Program-made: the position numbers and the translations under genes
The notes under the pieces: model-generated
Seen by the model: the letters and a program-made list of their open reading frames with translations, nothing else
Told to the model about the DNA's origin: nothing
Database searches by the model: none
Part shown: in pieces, positions 1 to 10,700 of the stretch
Position numbering within the stretch: position 1 is the stretch's first letter
Layout of the letters: every line of letters begins with the position of its first letter
Source: JAQUTK01 sp963677415
GTDB taxonomy: Bacteria; Bacteroidota; Bacteroidia; Bacteroidales; JAQUTK01
Assembly: GCA_963677415.2 (NCBI GenBank)
Contig: CAXXFJ010000037.1
Span: 30,895 to 94,894 of the forward strand
Direction: 5' to 3'
DNA: 64,000 nucleotides

Positions 1-2178
1 GGTTATCGTACAGATCGCGGTACAGTGATTGGCTCGACTTACAATCAGTTTACAGCCAACTTCACTCTGGATTATAATATTGCAAATAACTTAACGTTCA
101 AATCAACCATTGGTTATAGTCGTTCACTCTCTGGTCGTGATGGTACTTTAGGTGGACCGACAGGAGCAGATCCTCTTGCGCTTGCCCGTCAGTATCCTGC
201 TTTTCTTTCGGTGTATGAAAAAGATGCTGTCGGTAATGATCTGGATGCTTATTATTTACCGCGTCCTGAACATGATAATTCTATTTACAATAAGGGATAT
301 TATAATCCGCTTGCATGGACTAAGTATACGTCACGTGAAATAAATAATAATAATTTCCGTAGTAATGTATCAATAGACTGGGAAATTGTTAAAGGACTTC
401 GTTTGTCGAGTCGTATTTCAGTTGATTTTTCAAGCAACGGTGATCAAAAGTTTATTCCCAGTGAAGCGACTAATCGCGATTGGAATGATGAGTATGTAAA
501 CTATACAAGTAAGTCAAATTCCAACTCACAGACGATCAATGAGGAAAATATCTTATCATACGCGAAGACTTTTAAAGATATTCACACGCTTACAGCAAAT
601 ATTATTACACGTGTTCGGTATGATACGGGTAGTTCCATTGGTATGAGTGCTACCAATACAGGATCGCCTTTTGCAAGTGGTGTTGACGCATCCAACAGAT
701 GGTTGAGTCTTTCAGGAGGCGAAAATCATGGCGGTAGTCTTTCAGGTATTGGACAGTTCCATTATTCTTTACTGGAAAGATACATTGTTCAAGCTACAAT
801 TAACCGTACAGGTAGTTCCAAATTCGGACCTGCCCGCAGATGGGGTACATTCCCTACCATCGCTTTCCGTTATCGTATCTCTTCCGAACCTTTTATGGCT
901 TTTTCGACCGATTGGTTGAGTGAATTAAGCTTTCGTTATTCCTACGGTATAGCCGGTCGTGAGCCTTCAAGTACAGGTTCTTATGTTTCAAAATATTCTC
1001 AATCTGGTTCGTATCTTGGTGAATACGGTATTACAGCCGACAATCTTTTATTAAGCACTTTGAGATGGGAAAAAACCCGTACACATAACTACGGTCTTAA
1101 TCTAGGTTTGTTTAATGATCGTGTTACTCTTGAAGCTGAATATTATGATCGTCTGACCACAGACCTTTTGACAACACGTCCTATGCCAAGTACTTCTGGT
1201 TATGGTTCTCGTGAAGCGAATTTTGGTTCTCTGAGCAACAAAGGATATGAAGCTGACTTAAGTGCCGAGCTTTTGAAAGGAAAATTACGATGGAGTATGT
1301 ATGGCAATATTGCTATCAACAGAAACAAGATTACTTACTGGCCGGAAGAATTGATTCAGAATGTAGATGGAGATATAACTTGGGCTTACTCCAACGATGC
1401 AAGTACGGGTTACCCGGCTTTGATTCGCCAAGGTGATCCACTTGGATCTTTCTATGGTTTCAAGTTTAAGGGTGTCTATGCTCAGGATGCAGATGCTGTT
1501 GCCCGAGATGCACAAGGTAATGTGATGATTGATCTTGATGGCAATGCCAAAAAAATTACTTGGAACACTGGTAATGATTATCGGTTTACAGGTGGTGATG
1601 CTATTTATGAAGATTTGAACCACGATGGTATAATAAACAATCGCGACCGTACTGTAATTGGTGATGCTAATCCTGATTTCTTTGGAGGCGTTGGATCTAA
1701 ATTATCATGGAATCGCTGGCGCGTGGATGTATTCTTTCAGTTCCAGGTCGGCAACGATATTATCAATGGTGCCCGAAAAAGTCTGGAAGCTCAGACAGGT
1801 GGTACCAATGCTAATGTGAATCAGGCGCAATCAGTGATGCGACGTTGGAGAAAACAAGGGGACGTAACTGATATGCCTCGTGTTGTTTTTTCAACAAATT
1901 ATAATTCTGCCGGTAGTGATAAGTATGTAGAAGATGGTTCTTATATGCGTTTAAAGAGTCTGGCTTTGACTTATGACATACCTCAAAACTTCTGCAAAAA
2001 AGTAGGAATGCGTAATGCGAGTGTAACATTTAATGCTTACAACCTTCTTACTTTTACGAACTATAAAGGGCAAGACCCGGAGATATCCGTAGGAGGAGGT
2101 ATTGGTAACATGGGTGTGGATAATAACCGCGTTGCAGTGCCTCGTTCATATACCATTAATCTTGCTTTAACCTTCTAA
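1..2178 (+). CDS. SusC/RagA-family TonB-dependent outer-membrane transporter, 5'-truncated by window edge
   Basis: This is the C-terminal part (about 725 residues visible) of a SusC-like outer-membrane beta-barrel that imports oligosaccharides or peptides using TonB energy. The frame is open to base 1, so the start, signal peptide, carboxypeptidase-regulatory-like domain and plug lie outside the window; an internal GTG at 25 should not be taken as the start. Typical SusC features are visible: alternating aromatic beta-strands, a 'DLNHDGIINNRDRTVIGDANPDFFGG' type segment (about 1610-1690, calcium-loop-like and shared by the family), and a final strand ending in the aromatic residue expected for Bam-assembled barrels. 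It is followed 2 bases later by susD, as expected for a SusCD complex. The substrate cannot be told from the sequence. Confidence 0.93.
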   Translation, partial: GYRTDRGTVIGSTYNQFTANFTLDYNIANNLTFKSTIGYSRSLSGRDGTLGGPTGADPLALARQYPAFLSVYEKDAVGNDLDAYYLPRPEHDNSIYNKGYYNPLAWTKYTSREINNNNFRSNVSIDWEIVKGLRLSSRISVDFSSNGDQKFIPSEATNRDWNDEYVNYTSKSNSNSQTINEENILSYAKTFKDIHTLTANIITRVRYDTGSSIGMSATNTGSPFASGVDASNRWLSLSGGENHGGSLSGIGQFHYSLLERYIVQATINRTGSSKFGPARRWGTFPTIAFRYRISSEPFMAFSTDWLSELSFRYSYGIAGREPSSTGSYVSKYSQSGSYLGEYGITADNLLLSTLRWEKTRTHNYGLNLGLFNDRVTLEAEYYDRLTTDLLTTRPMPSTSGYGSREANFGSLSNKGYEADLSAELLKGKLRWSMYGNIAINRNKITYWPEELIQNVDGDITWAYSNDASTGYPALIRQGDPLGSFYGFKFKGVYAQDADAVARDAQGNVMIDLDGNAKKITWNTGNDYRFTGGDAIYEDLNHDGIINNRDRTVIGDANPDFFGGVGSKLSWNRWRVDVFFQFQVGNDIINGARKSLEAQTGGTNANVNQAQSVMRRWRKQGDVTDMPRVVFSTNYNSAGSDKYVEDGSYMRLKSLALTYDIPQNFCKKVGMRNASVTFNAYNLLTFTNYKGQDPEISVGGGIGNMGVDNNRVAVPRSYTINLALTF

Positions 2179-2189
2179 ATGTGATGATT

Positions 2190-3893
2190 ATGAATAAATT
2201 ATTTAAAATATCAAAAGTAAAACTGTTCTTGTTTGCTACTGTTACAATCGGAATGAGTAGTTGTAGTCTACTGGATCTAAATCTGGATAATACAATTACA
2301 TTGGATGACATGTGGAAGAAAGAAGAGGATGTAAATAAAGCTCTGATTGCCGCTTATGACCAAGTACAAGGATGTACAGAGCGGTTCTATTCTTGGGGTG
2401 AACTGGGCGGTGAACTTGTGAGCGCTGAAAACAGCAGTACTGCAAGAAATATTTACATGCATGAATTGAATGAGAACATGGATATATGCAGTTGGTCTTC
2501 TGTATATTCTGCTATTAACAGGATCAATCTGGTCTATGCCTATGCTCCTGCTGCACAGGCTGTGGATGCTACCTTTCAGTATAGAAATCTGGAGAATTTA
2601 ATGGGTGAATGTATTACTTTGCGCTCTATGTGTTATTTTTATTTGGCGCGTACTTTTATGGCTGCTCCCTATGTGGAAGAGGCTTCGCTTACTGACATGC
2701 AGAATTATATTGTTGCTCCGATGGATCGTTATAAATTAATGGATACTGTCCGTCTTAACCTGTTGAAAGCGTTACCGCTTGTACGGGAGTCGTGGCCTTC
2801 TGCCGATAACTTCTCAGATCCGGCTATGCGCACTCCAACGGTGAAAGGACGAGTATCAAAACCGGTTGTCTATGCGTTACTTGCTGATGTTTATCTGTCG
2901 ATGGCATCTGAGGTTGATAATCTCAATGCTGCAGGAAAGATAAAGATTAACGGAACCAGTGCTGAATTTTATGAAAAAGCGAATGCGTATGCAGATTCCG
3001 TTATTTCGTACAAAACACCGTATGACTCATATGGACTGGCAAGCACTGATAGATGGCTTACTAATTTTTATCCAGGAAATATCAATGAAACGATATTTGG
3101 TATTCAATATATGCGTAATACAACGACCTCTTTCAGTGATATTGGTTGGATGTTTGATGCGTTTCGTAATTCAAGTTACGTTTGGCAGAGAAATAACTAT
3201 ACGCAAACCTTTAAACAATGGCAGGGAGAAAAGAAAGATCAACCTCTTGATGATGACAAACGTGGACAAGGAATCTCGTATGTGTTATCAACCAGCGGAA
3301 CTGGTTCGAATGCGCAAGGTTCTGTTATATGGAAGTTTATTGGAATTCGTGACGATGAACAGGGATCTGATGAGAACAAGCGTACTGCAGGTGTGAATGA
3401 TGCTGTCAACTTTACGATTTACCGCCTTGCAGAAATGTATCTGATTAAAGCGGAAGCTTTAAATTGTTTAGGACGTTCTGCAGAAGCAACAGATGCTCTT
3501 TTGGTCGTTCGTAGACGTGCTGTACCTGCAATCTCTGACATGCGCACAGATCGTGAGTATTTAATTGCGACTGCTCTTGCATCGAAATCCAAAAATGAGT
3601 TTGAAGATGAAATTTTGGCTGAAAGAGCTGCTGAGTTGGGTGCTGAAGGAAAACGATGGTTTGATCTAGTGAGGTTTGCTAAGCGTCGTTTGTCTACTGA
3701 CCCTGCTAATGCAAAATACGTCATTATAGACCGTATTTTAGAAGCGCGTGATGATCAAACTATGAAGCCTCAATGGGAGGCAAAGCTCTTCCGTGAAGAT
3801 TCTTGGTTCTTTCCTATCTCCCGAACTGAGTTGGATAACAACAGTCTGTTAAAGCAGAATGCTTACTATTCTACCGATAAAACGATTGATTAA
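2190..3893 (+). CDS. SusD/RagB-family nutrient-binding outer-membrane lipoprotein
   Basis: The surface lipoprotein partner of the preceding SusC captures ligand and forms the lid of the transporter. About 567 residues, the usual SusD length. A lipobox ending GMSSC puts the lipidated cysteine at about residue 25. The N-terminal part has the family's helical TPR-like pattern, with a conserved stretch of the 'LRSMCYFYLARTF' kind near residue 150. The C-terminal half has the 'YRLAEMYLIKAEAL' and 'ELGAEGKRWFDLVRF' segments diagnostic of RagB/SusD. In-frame starts also exist at 2181 (GTG) and 2184 (ATG); 2190 was chosen because it puts the charged n-region directly at the start. It is translationally close to susC and belongs to the long + strand operon. 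Substrate unknown. Confidence 0.93.
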   Translation: MNKLFKISKVKLFLFATVTIGMSSCSLLDLNLDNTITLDDMWKKEEDVNKALIAAYDQVQGCTERFYSWGELGGELVSAENSSTARNIYMHELNENMDICSWSSVYSAINRINLVYAYAPAAQAVDATFQYRNLENLMGECITLRSMCYFYLARTFMAAPYVEEASLTDMQNYIVAPMDRYKLMDTVRLNLLKALPLVRESWPSADNFSDPAMRTPTVKGRVSKPVVYALLADVYLSMASEVDNLNAAGKIKINGTSAEFYEKANAYADSVISYKTPYDSYGLASTDRWLTNFYPGNINETIFGIQYMRNTTTSFSDIGWMFDAFRNSSYVWQRNNYTQTFKQWQGEKKDQPLDDDKRGQGISYVLSTSGTGSNAQGSVIWKFIGIRDDEQGSDENKRTAGVNDAVNFTIYRLAEMYLIKAEALNCLGRSAEATDALLVVRRRAVPAISDMRTDREYLIATALASKSKNEFEDEILAERAAELGAEGKRWFDLVRFAKRRLSTDPANAKYVIIDRILEARDDQTMKPQWEAKLFREDSWFFPISRTELDNNSLLKQNAYYSTDKTID

Positions 3894-3945
3894 TAAACAG
3901 GATGTGACTGATTTGAAATAGTAACACTACGAAAATTAAAGAAAT

Positions 3946-5877
3946 ATGAAAAGAATATTCAATATAGTATTATCCGGCATCTTCACCTTCCTGGCGTTTT
4001 CTATGACATCCTGTAAAGAAAGTCTTGTAGATCGTCCTTTTACTGAAAAAGATCAGGTGATGATTGCCGAGTATCTTGATTCCCGTGCCGATCTGAGTCT
4101 CTTCAAAGAAATAGCAGACAAGGCAAGGAAGTACCGGAATTATAAAGACGCGACAGGCGCATGGGACACCATAAATAATGTTCCAGATTCTATTGGGGGA
4201 TATATCCGATATGGTGCTCTTCTGAACTCGTATGGAAATTATACGGTTTTTGTTCCCAATAACGATGCGATCAATGAATATCTGACGTCGATTCATTGTT
4301 CTTCTGTTAGTCAGATGGACAGTGTTCAGCTTGAGGAATTCATGGCTGCACATCTTGTTCAGAAACAAGTTACTCTTCGTGCCTACATTTCAGGAACGAT
4401 GAATATTGCTGATTCTACAACAACCGGTGTTCGACATTATGTAGATGTTCCCGCGTATGGTCAGGATTTAGTGATTGATAAAATTGCTAAAGTGAAAAAT
4501 AATGCCATTCCGAAAGAGACCTTCAATGGCTATGTTTACGAAATCAGTAAAGTATTAATCCCTCATCCTAATTATCTTGAAGGATATTTAAAAGATGCAG
4601 GAAAATATACGGAAGTCGATGGATCTCGTTTTACAGTAATGTTAAAGGCTTTTGAAGAAGCTGGATTGACTAAGTCCATTTTGCGTACTGTTAGAACTCC
4701 TCATCGGGATTCTGTGATGCGGACAAAGGCTGCATTTGAAACCTTCTTTCCCACTGTGCTTGCCGTATCTGATTCAGCTTATGCAGCAAAAGGAGTTACA
4801 GATGTGTCGAGTTTGATATCTTTCATTAAAGGTTCTACAGATTTGACTTCTGATACGGCTTGGACCAATCACTATTCTACAGATAATGAGTTGTTAAAAG
4901 CCTATCTTTTGTATCATATAGTACCAGGGAAAAAGGATGATGATCGTAGTGGATATAATCTCTTTTATTATGGACAATCTTGCTATCAATTCTGTGAAAA
5001 AACCGGAACTATGCCAACAGCTTTACGTGATTCGTTTCCAGGTTTGGTAGGATATACGATACAGATAGTAAAAGGAGATGTAAAGAAACCGGCTCCTATT
5101 CTGAACGGCTCGGTCAAGATGTTGTATGACAAGTCTGATATCTATTGTAAAAATGGGTATGTCCATGAACTGGATGCTCCTCTTGAGGTAAAAATGAATA
5201 CTTTGTCTATGAGTAATTCCTATAAAGTTGAGTGTGAGGATCTTTACTTTAATTATGCAGGAGGATTGGGTACTATGTCTACGATGAATACGCCCAATGC
5301 TACATTCAATTCAAAAGAAACACGTTTTGATGTTATTGGTTCAGAAAGAAACACTAAATATACTACATCCAAACCCAATGCAGGATCTTATTCAGTAGGT
5401 AGGGCACTTCGCTGTTATCCGACTGCTCAGAATTCATGGTTTGAATATATTGTAAGAGATTTACCACCCAGCAGTACCGGTAAATATTTAGTTCGAATCA
5501 ACTATTTAAGAGCCAATTCTAATGCAAGCAAAGTTCTTGTTTACTGGCGTAATATTCAAGATTCTTTTGATCCTCTTCAACAACGTATCAAGAGCAATCC
5601 TATGAATTTTCAAGATGTGCAGAAAGATAACATCGTTCTTGGAAAAACCCTTGATGGGACACAAGATTCATCCTATGTCATAGGTACGATCTCTAAATAT
5701 CGCGATTACAATCAGAATAGATATTTGGGTGTTGTGGAATGCAAAAAACTTGGAGACTATGCTATTCGTTTTCTTCATTTTGATGCACTTCCTGGTGTCT
5801 ATGATAATCTGATATTTATTCCCTATACGGATGGTGATTCTTGGGAAGATTCCCCAGTGAAGTTATCAGATAATTAA
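3946..5877 (+). CDS. Fasciclin (FAS1)-domain lipoprotein, two FAS1-like units plus C-terminal beta domain
   Basis: A predicted surface lipoprotein of 643 residues; the lipobox ends MTSC, with the lipidated Cys at 23. Residues about 40-205 carry FAS1 hallmarks: the 'YTVFVPNNDAINEYL' block, then 'FMAAHLV', and a closing 'NGYVYEISKVLIPH' strand. A second, more divergent FAS1-like unit (about 206-420) shows 'AYLLYHIVPGK' and a closing 'NGYVHELDAPL'. The remaining about 220 residues look like a beta-sandwich ('WFEYIVRDLPPSSTGKYLVRI'), which could bind glycan, but I cannot name the family. FAS1 domains are generally adhesive or carbohydrate- or protein-binding. The position after susD, where Bacteroides PULs usually encode surface glycan-binding proteins, suggests that role by inference. 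52 bases separate it from susD and 35 from the next gene. Confidence 0.8.
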   Translation: MKRIFNIVLSGIFTFLAFSMTSCKESLVDRPFTEKDQVMIAEYLDSRADLSLFKEIADKARKYRNYKDATGAWDTINNVPDSIGGYIRYGALLNSYGNYTVFVPNNDAINEYLTSIHCSSVSQMDSVQLEEFMAAHLVQKQVTLRAYISGTMNIADSTTTGVRHYVDVPAYGQDLVIDKIAKVKNNAIPKETFNGYVYEISKVLIPHPNYLEGYLKDAGKYTEVDGSRFTVMLKAFEEAGLTKSILRTVRTPHRDSVMRTKAAFETFFPTVLAVSDSAYAAKGVTDVSSLISFIKGSTDLTSDTAWTNHYSTDNELLKAYLLYHIVPGKKDDDRSGYNLFYYGQSCYQFCEKTGTMPTALRDSFPGLVGYTIQIVKGDVKKPAPILNGSVKMLYDKSDIYCKNGYVHELDAPLEVKMNTLSMSNSYKVECEDLYFNYAGGLGTMSTMNTPNATFNSKETRFDVIGSERNTKYTTSKPNAGSYSVGRALRCYPTAQNSWFEYIVRDLPPSSTGKYLVRINYLRANSNASKVLVYWRNIQDSFDPLQQRIKSNPMNFQDVQKDNIVLGKTLDGTQDSSYVIGTISKYRDYNQNRYLGVVECKKLGDYAIRFLHFDALPGVYDNLIFIPYTDGDSWEDSPVKLSDN

Positions 5878-5912
5878 ATCTAACAAAGTCAGTAACTGTA
5901 AAAAATAAAAAC

Positions 5913-7754
5913 ATGAAAAAGTTGAAAAATATATTTATGAGCTTGTTAGCATTGGCGATTCTTTTCACGGTCACTTCGTGTAAAGAAGAGGAATGGGATT
6001 CTCACTACGATGCCTCGAGCAACCGCGGTACTCAAGAGTCTATGCTCATTAATTCACTGGATACCGTCTTTAATGGCAGGTATAGCCATATGGCTCAATG
6101 GTTCAAAGATGCCGAAATGGCTGATTTGATGAACTCTGGACTTCAATTTACAATTCTTGCCGTTCAAAATGAGACATTTGATTCTCTTTTCGGTGGAAGT
6201 TCTTATTCTGCGGATGAAAAGCGTAATATTCTGATGAATGCGATCTTCTTTCAAGCAAATGTATTTCAGAATGATACCGGACGTTTAAATCTGATAAACG
6301 AACGAATCAAATTTGTTGAAGGAGAGGATGTGAATTATCTTCTCAATTATCATAATGACAGGGTGAATCTGGATCCGCAATATACTAATATTCCTATTTA
6401 TGATGGAATGCTTCAAGAAGTTGATAATCTGTTTGGTTTGAATGAAAATACTAAACTTTATTTTGATGCTTTGGATCCTTTATATAGTCAATTAGGTTCT
6501 TCTTTCACTTGGGATACATTATATTATCCTGATGGAACTCAGCAAAAGCTTCCTTCTTACAAAAAGACAAAAGATCCTGCTGATCCTTCAAAGACTATTT
6601 GGGTTACATCACTGGCTCCTGTTCGTCAATTGTATTTTGATAGTCTGTTTATCAATTCTGATAACAAGAAAGATAGCGTCAAAATTGTTGCTGAAGAAAT
6701 GCAGTTCCTGATGACAAAAGATGTGCGCACTAAGCTTAATAGCTTGTATGAGGTCTTACAAAGTGCTGAAGCCACAAAGTATTTTGCTGGTTTTGATCCT
6801 GTTAAAACAATTGAGCGTGAAGCTTCTGCTGATTCTATTATTAAGTTTATCAGTAAGACTGAGACAGCAGACTCCATAAAGTTTCTTTACTACAAGAACC
6901 AGAAAGTAACGAAAGAGTTTTCTTTCTTGAAGTCAAAGGTAACTACAGTGAAACTCACCGGAGGTAATAAGATCTATATGGTTGATTCTTTGCTCGTGAA
7001 TCCGAAGTACCTCTCTCTCCTTGATAATTACATTGTTGATACGGCTATGTACAACGTAATCTCCAAATTTACTATCACTGATGAAATGGAAAAAATCTTT
7101 CAAGCGGATCCTTACAATGAAGCCCGTTTATTTACAACATCACCTGATGTTTATGAAAGGCCAGGTTCATTCTTTGCCGCAAAATTGGAAAAAGTTGAAA
7201 ATTCAGCAGTTGTGGTTAGTGTTGCGAGTAACAAAGTACTTCCCAAAGATAGTGTACACTATTTCCAGTTCCGTTTCCCTCGAGAATATTTCAATTCGCA
7301 GAAATATAAGTTTACCTTAATTTATGCTGTAAAAAAGAGTGCTCCTTCGTTTCGTCTTTCTATTCGCTCTGTAAATATGAATAAAGACACGACTCACATT
7401 CAATATCTCTATCCTTTGCAGAAAGATGGTATTACACCGCTGAATTCTGTTCCTTTATCCATTACAGATGTTGACTCAATTCGAAGACTTGCTACTGAAA
7501 TCAACTTTAGTGCTGACTACACCGGATTGCTTGATATTGTAAAAACAGATGTGGAAGGGAATATTCTTAAACCGGCTTACGATTTTTATTCTGTAACTTT
7601 TGAACCTTTCCAGGTTTTTGATTATACGGAAGAAATTTGGCTTCGATTTGAGTTGGGATCCGTATTGGTTCCGATGAATTCAACCAAGACGCAAACAACC
7701 GGTGGTAAGTTTATTTATATCAATAATTTCTACTTTGATAAGGTAGAAGAATAG
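5913..7754 (+). CDS. Second fasciclin-like surface lipoprotein
   Basis: A 613-residue lipoprotein with the lipobox ending VTSC (Cys 23), followed by the acidic run KEEEWD, like the export signals that send Bacteroides lipoproteins to the cell surface. Residues about 35-180 contain a FAS1-like pattern ('LQFTILAVQNETFDSLF', then 'RNILMNAIFFQANVF'). It is more divergent than the upstream protein, so the FAS1 call rests on pattern and adjacency. A Ser/Lys-rich middle follows. The C-terminal about 190 residues form a beta-rich domain that could be a binding module. It has the same operon orientation and short spacers (35 and 36 bases) as its neighbours. The two lipoproteins probably act with one or both SusCD pairs in ligand capture or attachment (inference). 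No catalytic motif is visible. Confidence 0.7.
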   Translation: MKKLKNIFMSLLALAILFTVTSCKEEEWDSHYDASSNRGTQESMLINSLDTVFNGRYSHMAQWFKDAEMADLMNSGLQFTILAVQNETFDSLFGGSSYSADEKRNILMNAIFFQANVFQNDTGRLNLINERIKFVEGEDVNYLLNYHNDRVNLDPQYTNIPIYDGMLQEVDNLFGLNENTKLYFDALDPLYSQLGSSFTWDTLYYPDGTQQKLPSYKKTKDPADPSKTIWVTSLAPVRQLYFDSLFINSDNKKDSVKIVAEEMQFLMTKDVRTKLNSLYEVLQSAEATKYFAGFDPVKTIEREASADSIIKFISKTETADSIKFLYYKNQKVTKEFSFLKSKVTTVKLTGGNKIYMVDSLLVNPKYLSLLDNYIVDTAMYNVISKFTITDEMEKIFQADPYNEARLFTTSPDVYERPGSFFAAKLEKVENSAVVVSVASNKVLPKDSVHYFQFRFPREYFNSQKYKFTLIYAVKKSAPSFRLSIRSVNMNKDTTHIQYLYPLQKDGITPLNSVPLSITDVDSIRRLATEINFSADYTGLLDIVKTDVEGNILKPAYDFYSVTFEPFQVFDYTEEIWLRFELGSVLVPMNSTKTQTTGGKFIYINNFYFDKVEE

Positions 7755-7790
7755 GGAAATGAATCCGATTAACAAGTAAATTTCTGTAAT

Positions 7791-10700
7791 ATGAAACGAA
7801 ATAAAATTATTTTTAAATACTTACTCTCAGTAATCCTGTTCTCAGTAGTATCTGCGCCTTTGTCGGCTCAATCAGCAGATGTTGCTTCTGACTCAGCGGC
7901 GGTCTTGGAAGTAGTAAAGGCATTTACCATAACTGGTAAAGTTATATCCTCTGTCGATAGTAAACCTCTCGAAGGAATATCAGTGCGTATCCAAGGTGTA
8001 ACCGGCTCGACGGAAACGGCGAGTGATGGTTCTTTTTCTATTGGTTCTCCTAATACGAAGTCATTCCTTGAACTTTCATATGTTGGATATAGAACACTCA
8101 CACTGTTTCTAAGTGGAGCTACTAATTTTACAGTTCGTCTGGAACCGGAAGATTTTCCTTCCAATCTTGAGACTGTTACTCTACCAACAGGTACTTTTGA
8201 AAGAAGATATATGGCTCAGTCTGCTGTTACCCTCAAAGATGATAAGTTCCAGTTCAGAGGAATCACCTCTCCGGAGTATTATATTCAGGGACAGTTGCCT
8301 GGAGTGAATGTGACTGCTTTCAACGGAGCTCCGGGTGCGGGTGCTGACATTGTGTTTCGTGCCAAGAATTCAATTTATGGCGGAAGCAAACCTCTTTATA
8401 TCGTTGATGGGATGGAAATCTCCCAGATGGACAATGCAACGATTTCTAACGGTTCATTTATCAGCTCGCTTATTACGCTTTCGCCGAATGATATTGAATC
8501 AATCACTCCTTTGAAAGATGCAGCTGCGAAAGCAATTTATGGATCCAGAGGTGCCAATGGTGTGGTCGTAATTGAGACATTCAAAGGTCAGAAAGGTAGT
8601 TCCAAGATTGATTTTAGTGCGACATTAGGAACAAGTGAAATGCGTAAGAGTACTCTTCCTATGTTATCAGGTAGTGAACATAGAAAGTATATGCTTGAGA
8701 TGGCACTCTCACAATACGATGGTAACCTTGGAGATGTGATCAACAATTTCAGTACTGCTTTGTTTAATGATCCGACCAATCCGAACAGAGATTTTATATA
8801 TGAAAAGTATAATAATAATACGAACTGGATTAATGAAACTCAACAAGATGGGTTTTATCAGGATTATCATTTCAGAATGCGTGGTGGTGATGATGTATCA
8901 AAGTATCTGTTTTCAATTGGTTATCTTGGAAATGAAGGAGTGATGATTGGCAATAACCTGACTCGTTTGAGTGCACGTTTTAACCTCGATTACAATATTA
9001 CAAATGCGTTAGTATTTGGTAGTTCCCTTTCATTTTCGCAAATTAATCTGGATCAAAATCATCAATTAAACTCTGATTATAATACGTTGTTACTTTCTAT
9101 GAAGAAATCCCCTATTACAACGCCGTATATTCAAGATAATGTGTGGGGTGTTAACACTCCAGTACTTGAAGATCAAGATATTTTTGGTTTGCGCAATAAT
9201 GTAGGTGATGGGTCTACTGCTGATAATAGCGGTTTGAACAATCCGGCTGCCATTTCAAGAGGTGCATACCGCAATGAGTATCTTTCCAATGCTATGACAG
9301 GACAAGTATCCCTTGCATATACGGCTGGTGATTTTAATTTCAAATTAGCATTAGGTTTAAATAACCGTACCGAGCAGACTATTGTCTTTATTCCAGAAAC
9401 CGGGTTTGCAACTGTTGGTGATAAATACAGAACGTCTATTCAGGGATATTATGACAACATGCTCATTGATACGAAGTTTGACGTTACATATCATAAACGT
9501 TTCAATTATGTACACGATTTCAGTGCTAAAGCTGGTATTCAATTATTGAATAATGATCTTCAGTATCGTTACGGTCGTTCTTTTAACGCTGCAAGTGATT
9601 ATTATACACTGCTTAGTGGAAGCAGGGATTCGATCTCTTCCCGTTCTGATATTTGGAGATCTCTAGGTATGTATGGTACATTCAACTATGTTTATTATGA
9701 TCGTTATATCTTGAATGCAACAGCTCGTGTAGATGCTTCCTCTCGTTTCGGCGCAAAAACAAAAGCTATTCTTTTTCCTGCGATTGGAGCAGCGTGGAGA
9801 ATTGATCGCGAAGATTTTCTTCGCAACTCTTCTGTAATCAACGAACTTAAGTTAAGAGTAAGCTATGGATTGACAGGAAACGATAATATTGGTAATTACT
9901 ATGCTAAACTTTTGTACCAACCTTCCAATTACAAAGATCTTGGAGGTTTTGCAATACAAAACCTTGCGAATGAAAAACTGAAACCTGAAATAAATAGAGA
10001 GTTTCAGGCTGGTTTAGATTGGGGTTTGTTTGGCAATAAGATTACTATGAATGTGGATTATTTCAATACAGTCAATTCAAATATGATTGTGTTCAATAAC
10101 ATCAAACAAACAGCTGGTATATCAGGTGCGTATATGAATGTGGGTGAAAACACAAACAAAGGTTTGGAAGCAGGACTAAATTTTGCATTTAAAACAGGAG
10201 CAGTAAAATACAACTTGGGTGCTACTTTTGCAACAGTGGATACGAAAGTAACTAAGATGCCTTCTTCAACTCCATATATTGAAAATACCTACCAGGGAAT
10301 ATTTACTGCGCGTGCTCAGGAGGGACAGGCTTTAGGCTCTTATTATGGATACCAGACAAACGGAGTGTATTCTTCGTCTGCTGATTTGATCAGTAGTGCT
10401 ACTGGTAAGGATGTTGTTAATGGTAAGAATGAATATAATCAAAATGTATATGAAGCTTTCCAGGCTGGTGATGTCAAGTTTGTCGATCAGAATAAAGATG
10501 GTGTGATTAATGAAAAGGACAAAGTATTTCTTGGAGACCCAAATTCTGATTATTTCGGAAGTTTTAAAGGAGATATTTCTTTCAAAGGATTTACTCTAAG
10601 TGCTTTGGTTGATTATCAGCTAGGTCGTGACATCGTAAATGGTTTGCGTTATGAACTTGAAAGTCAGTCTGGCTATGCTAATCAAACTATTGCGGTCAAC

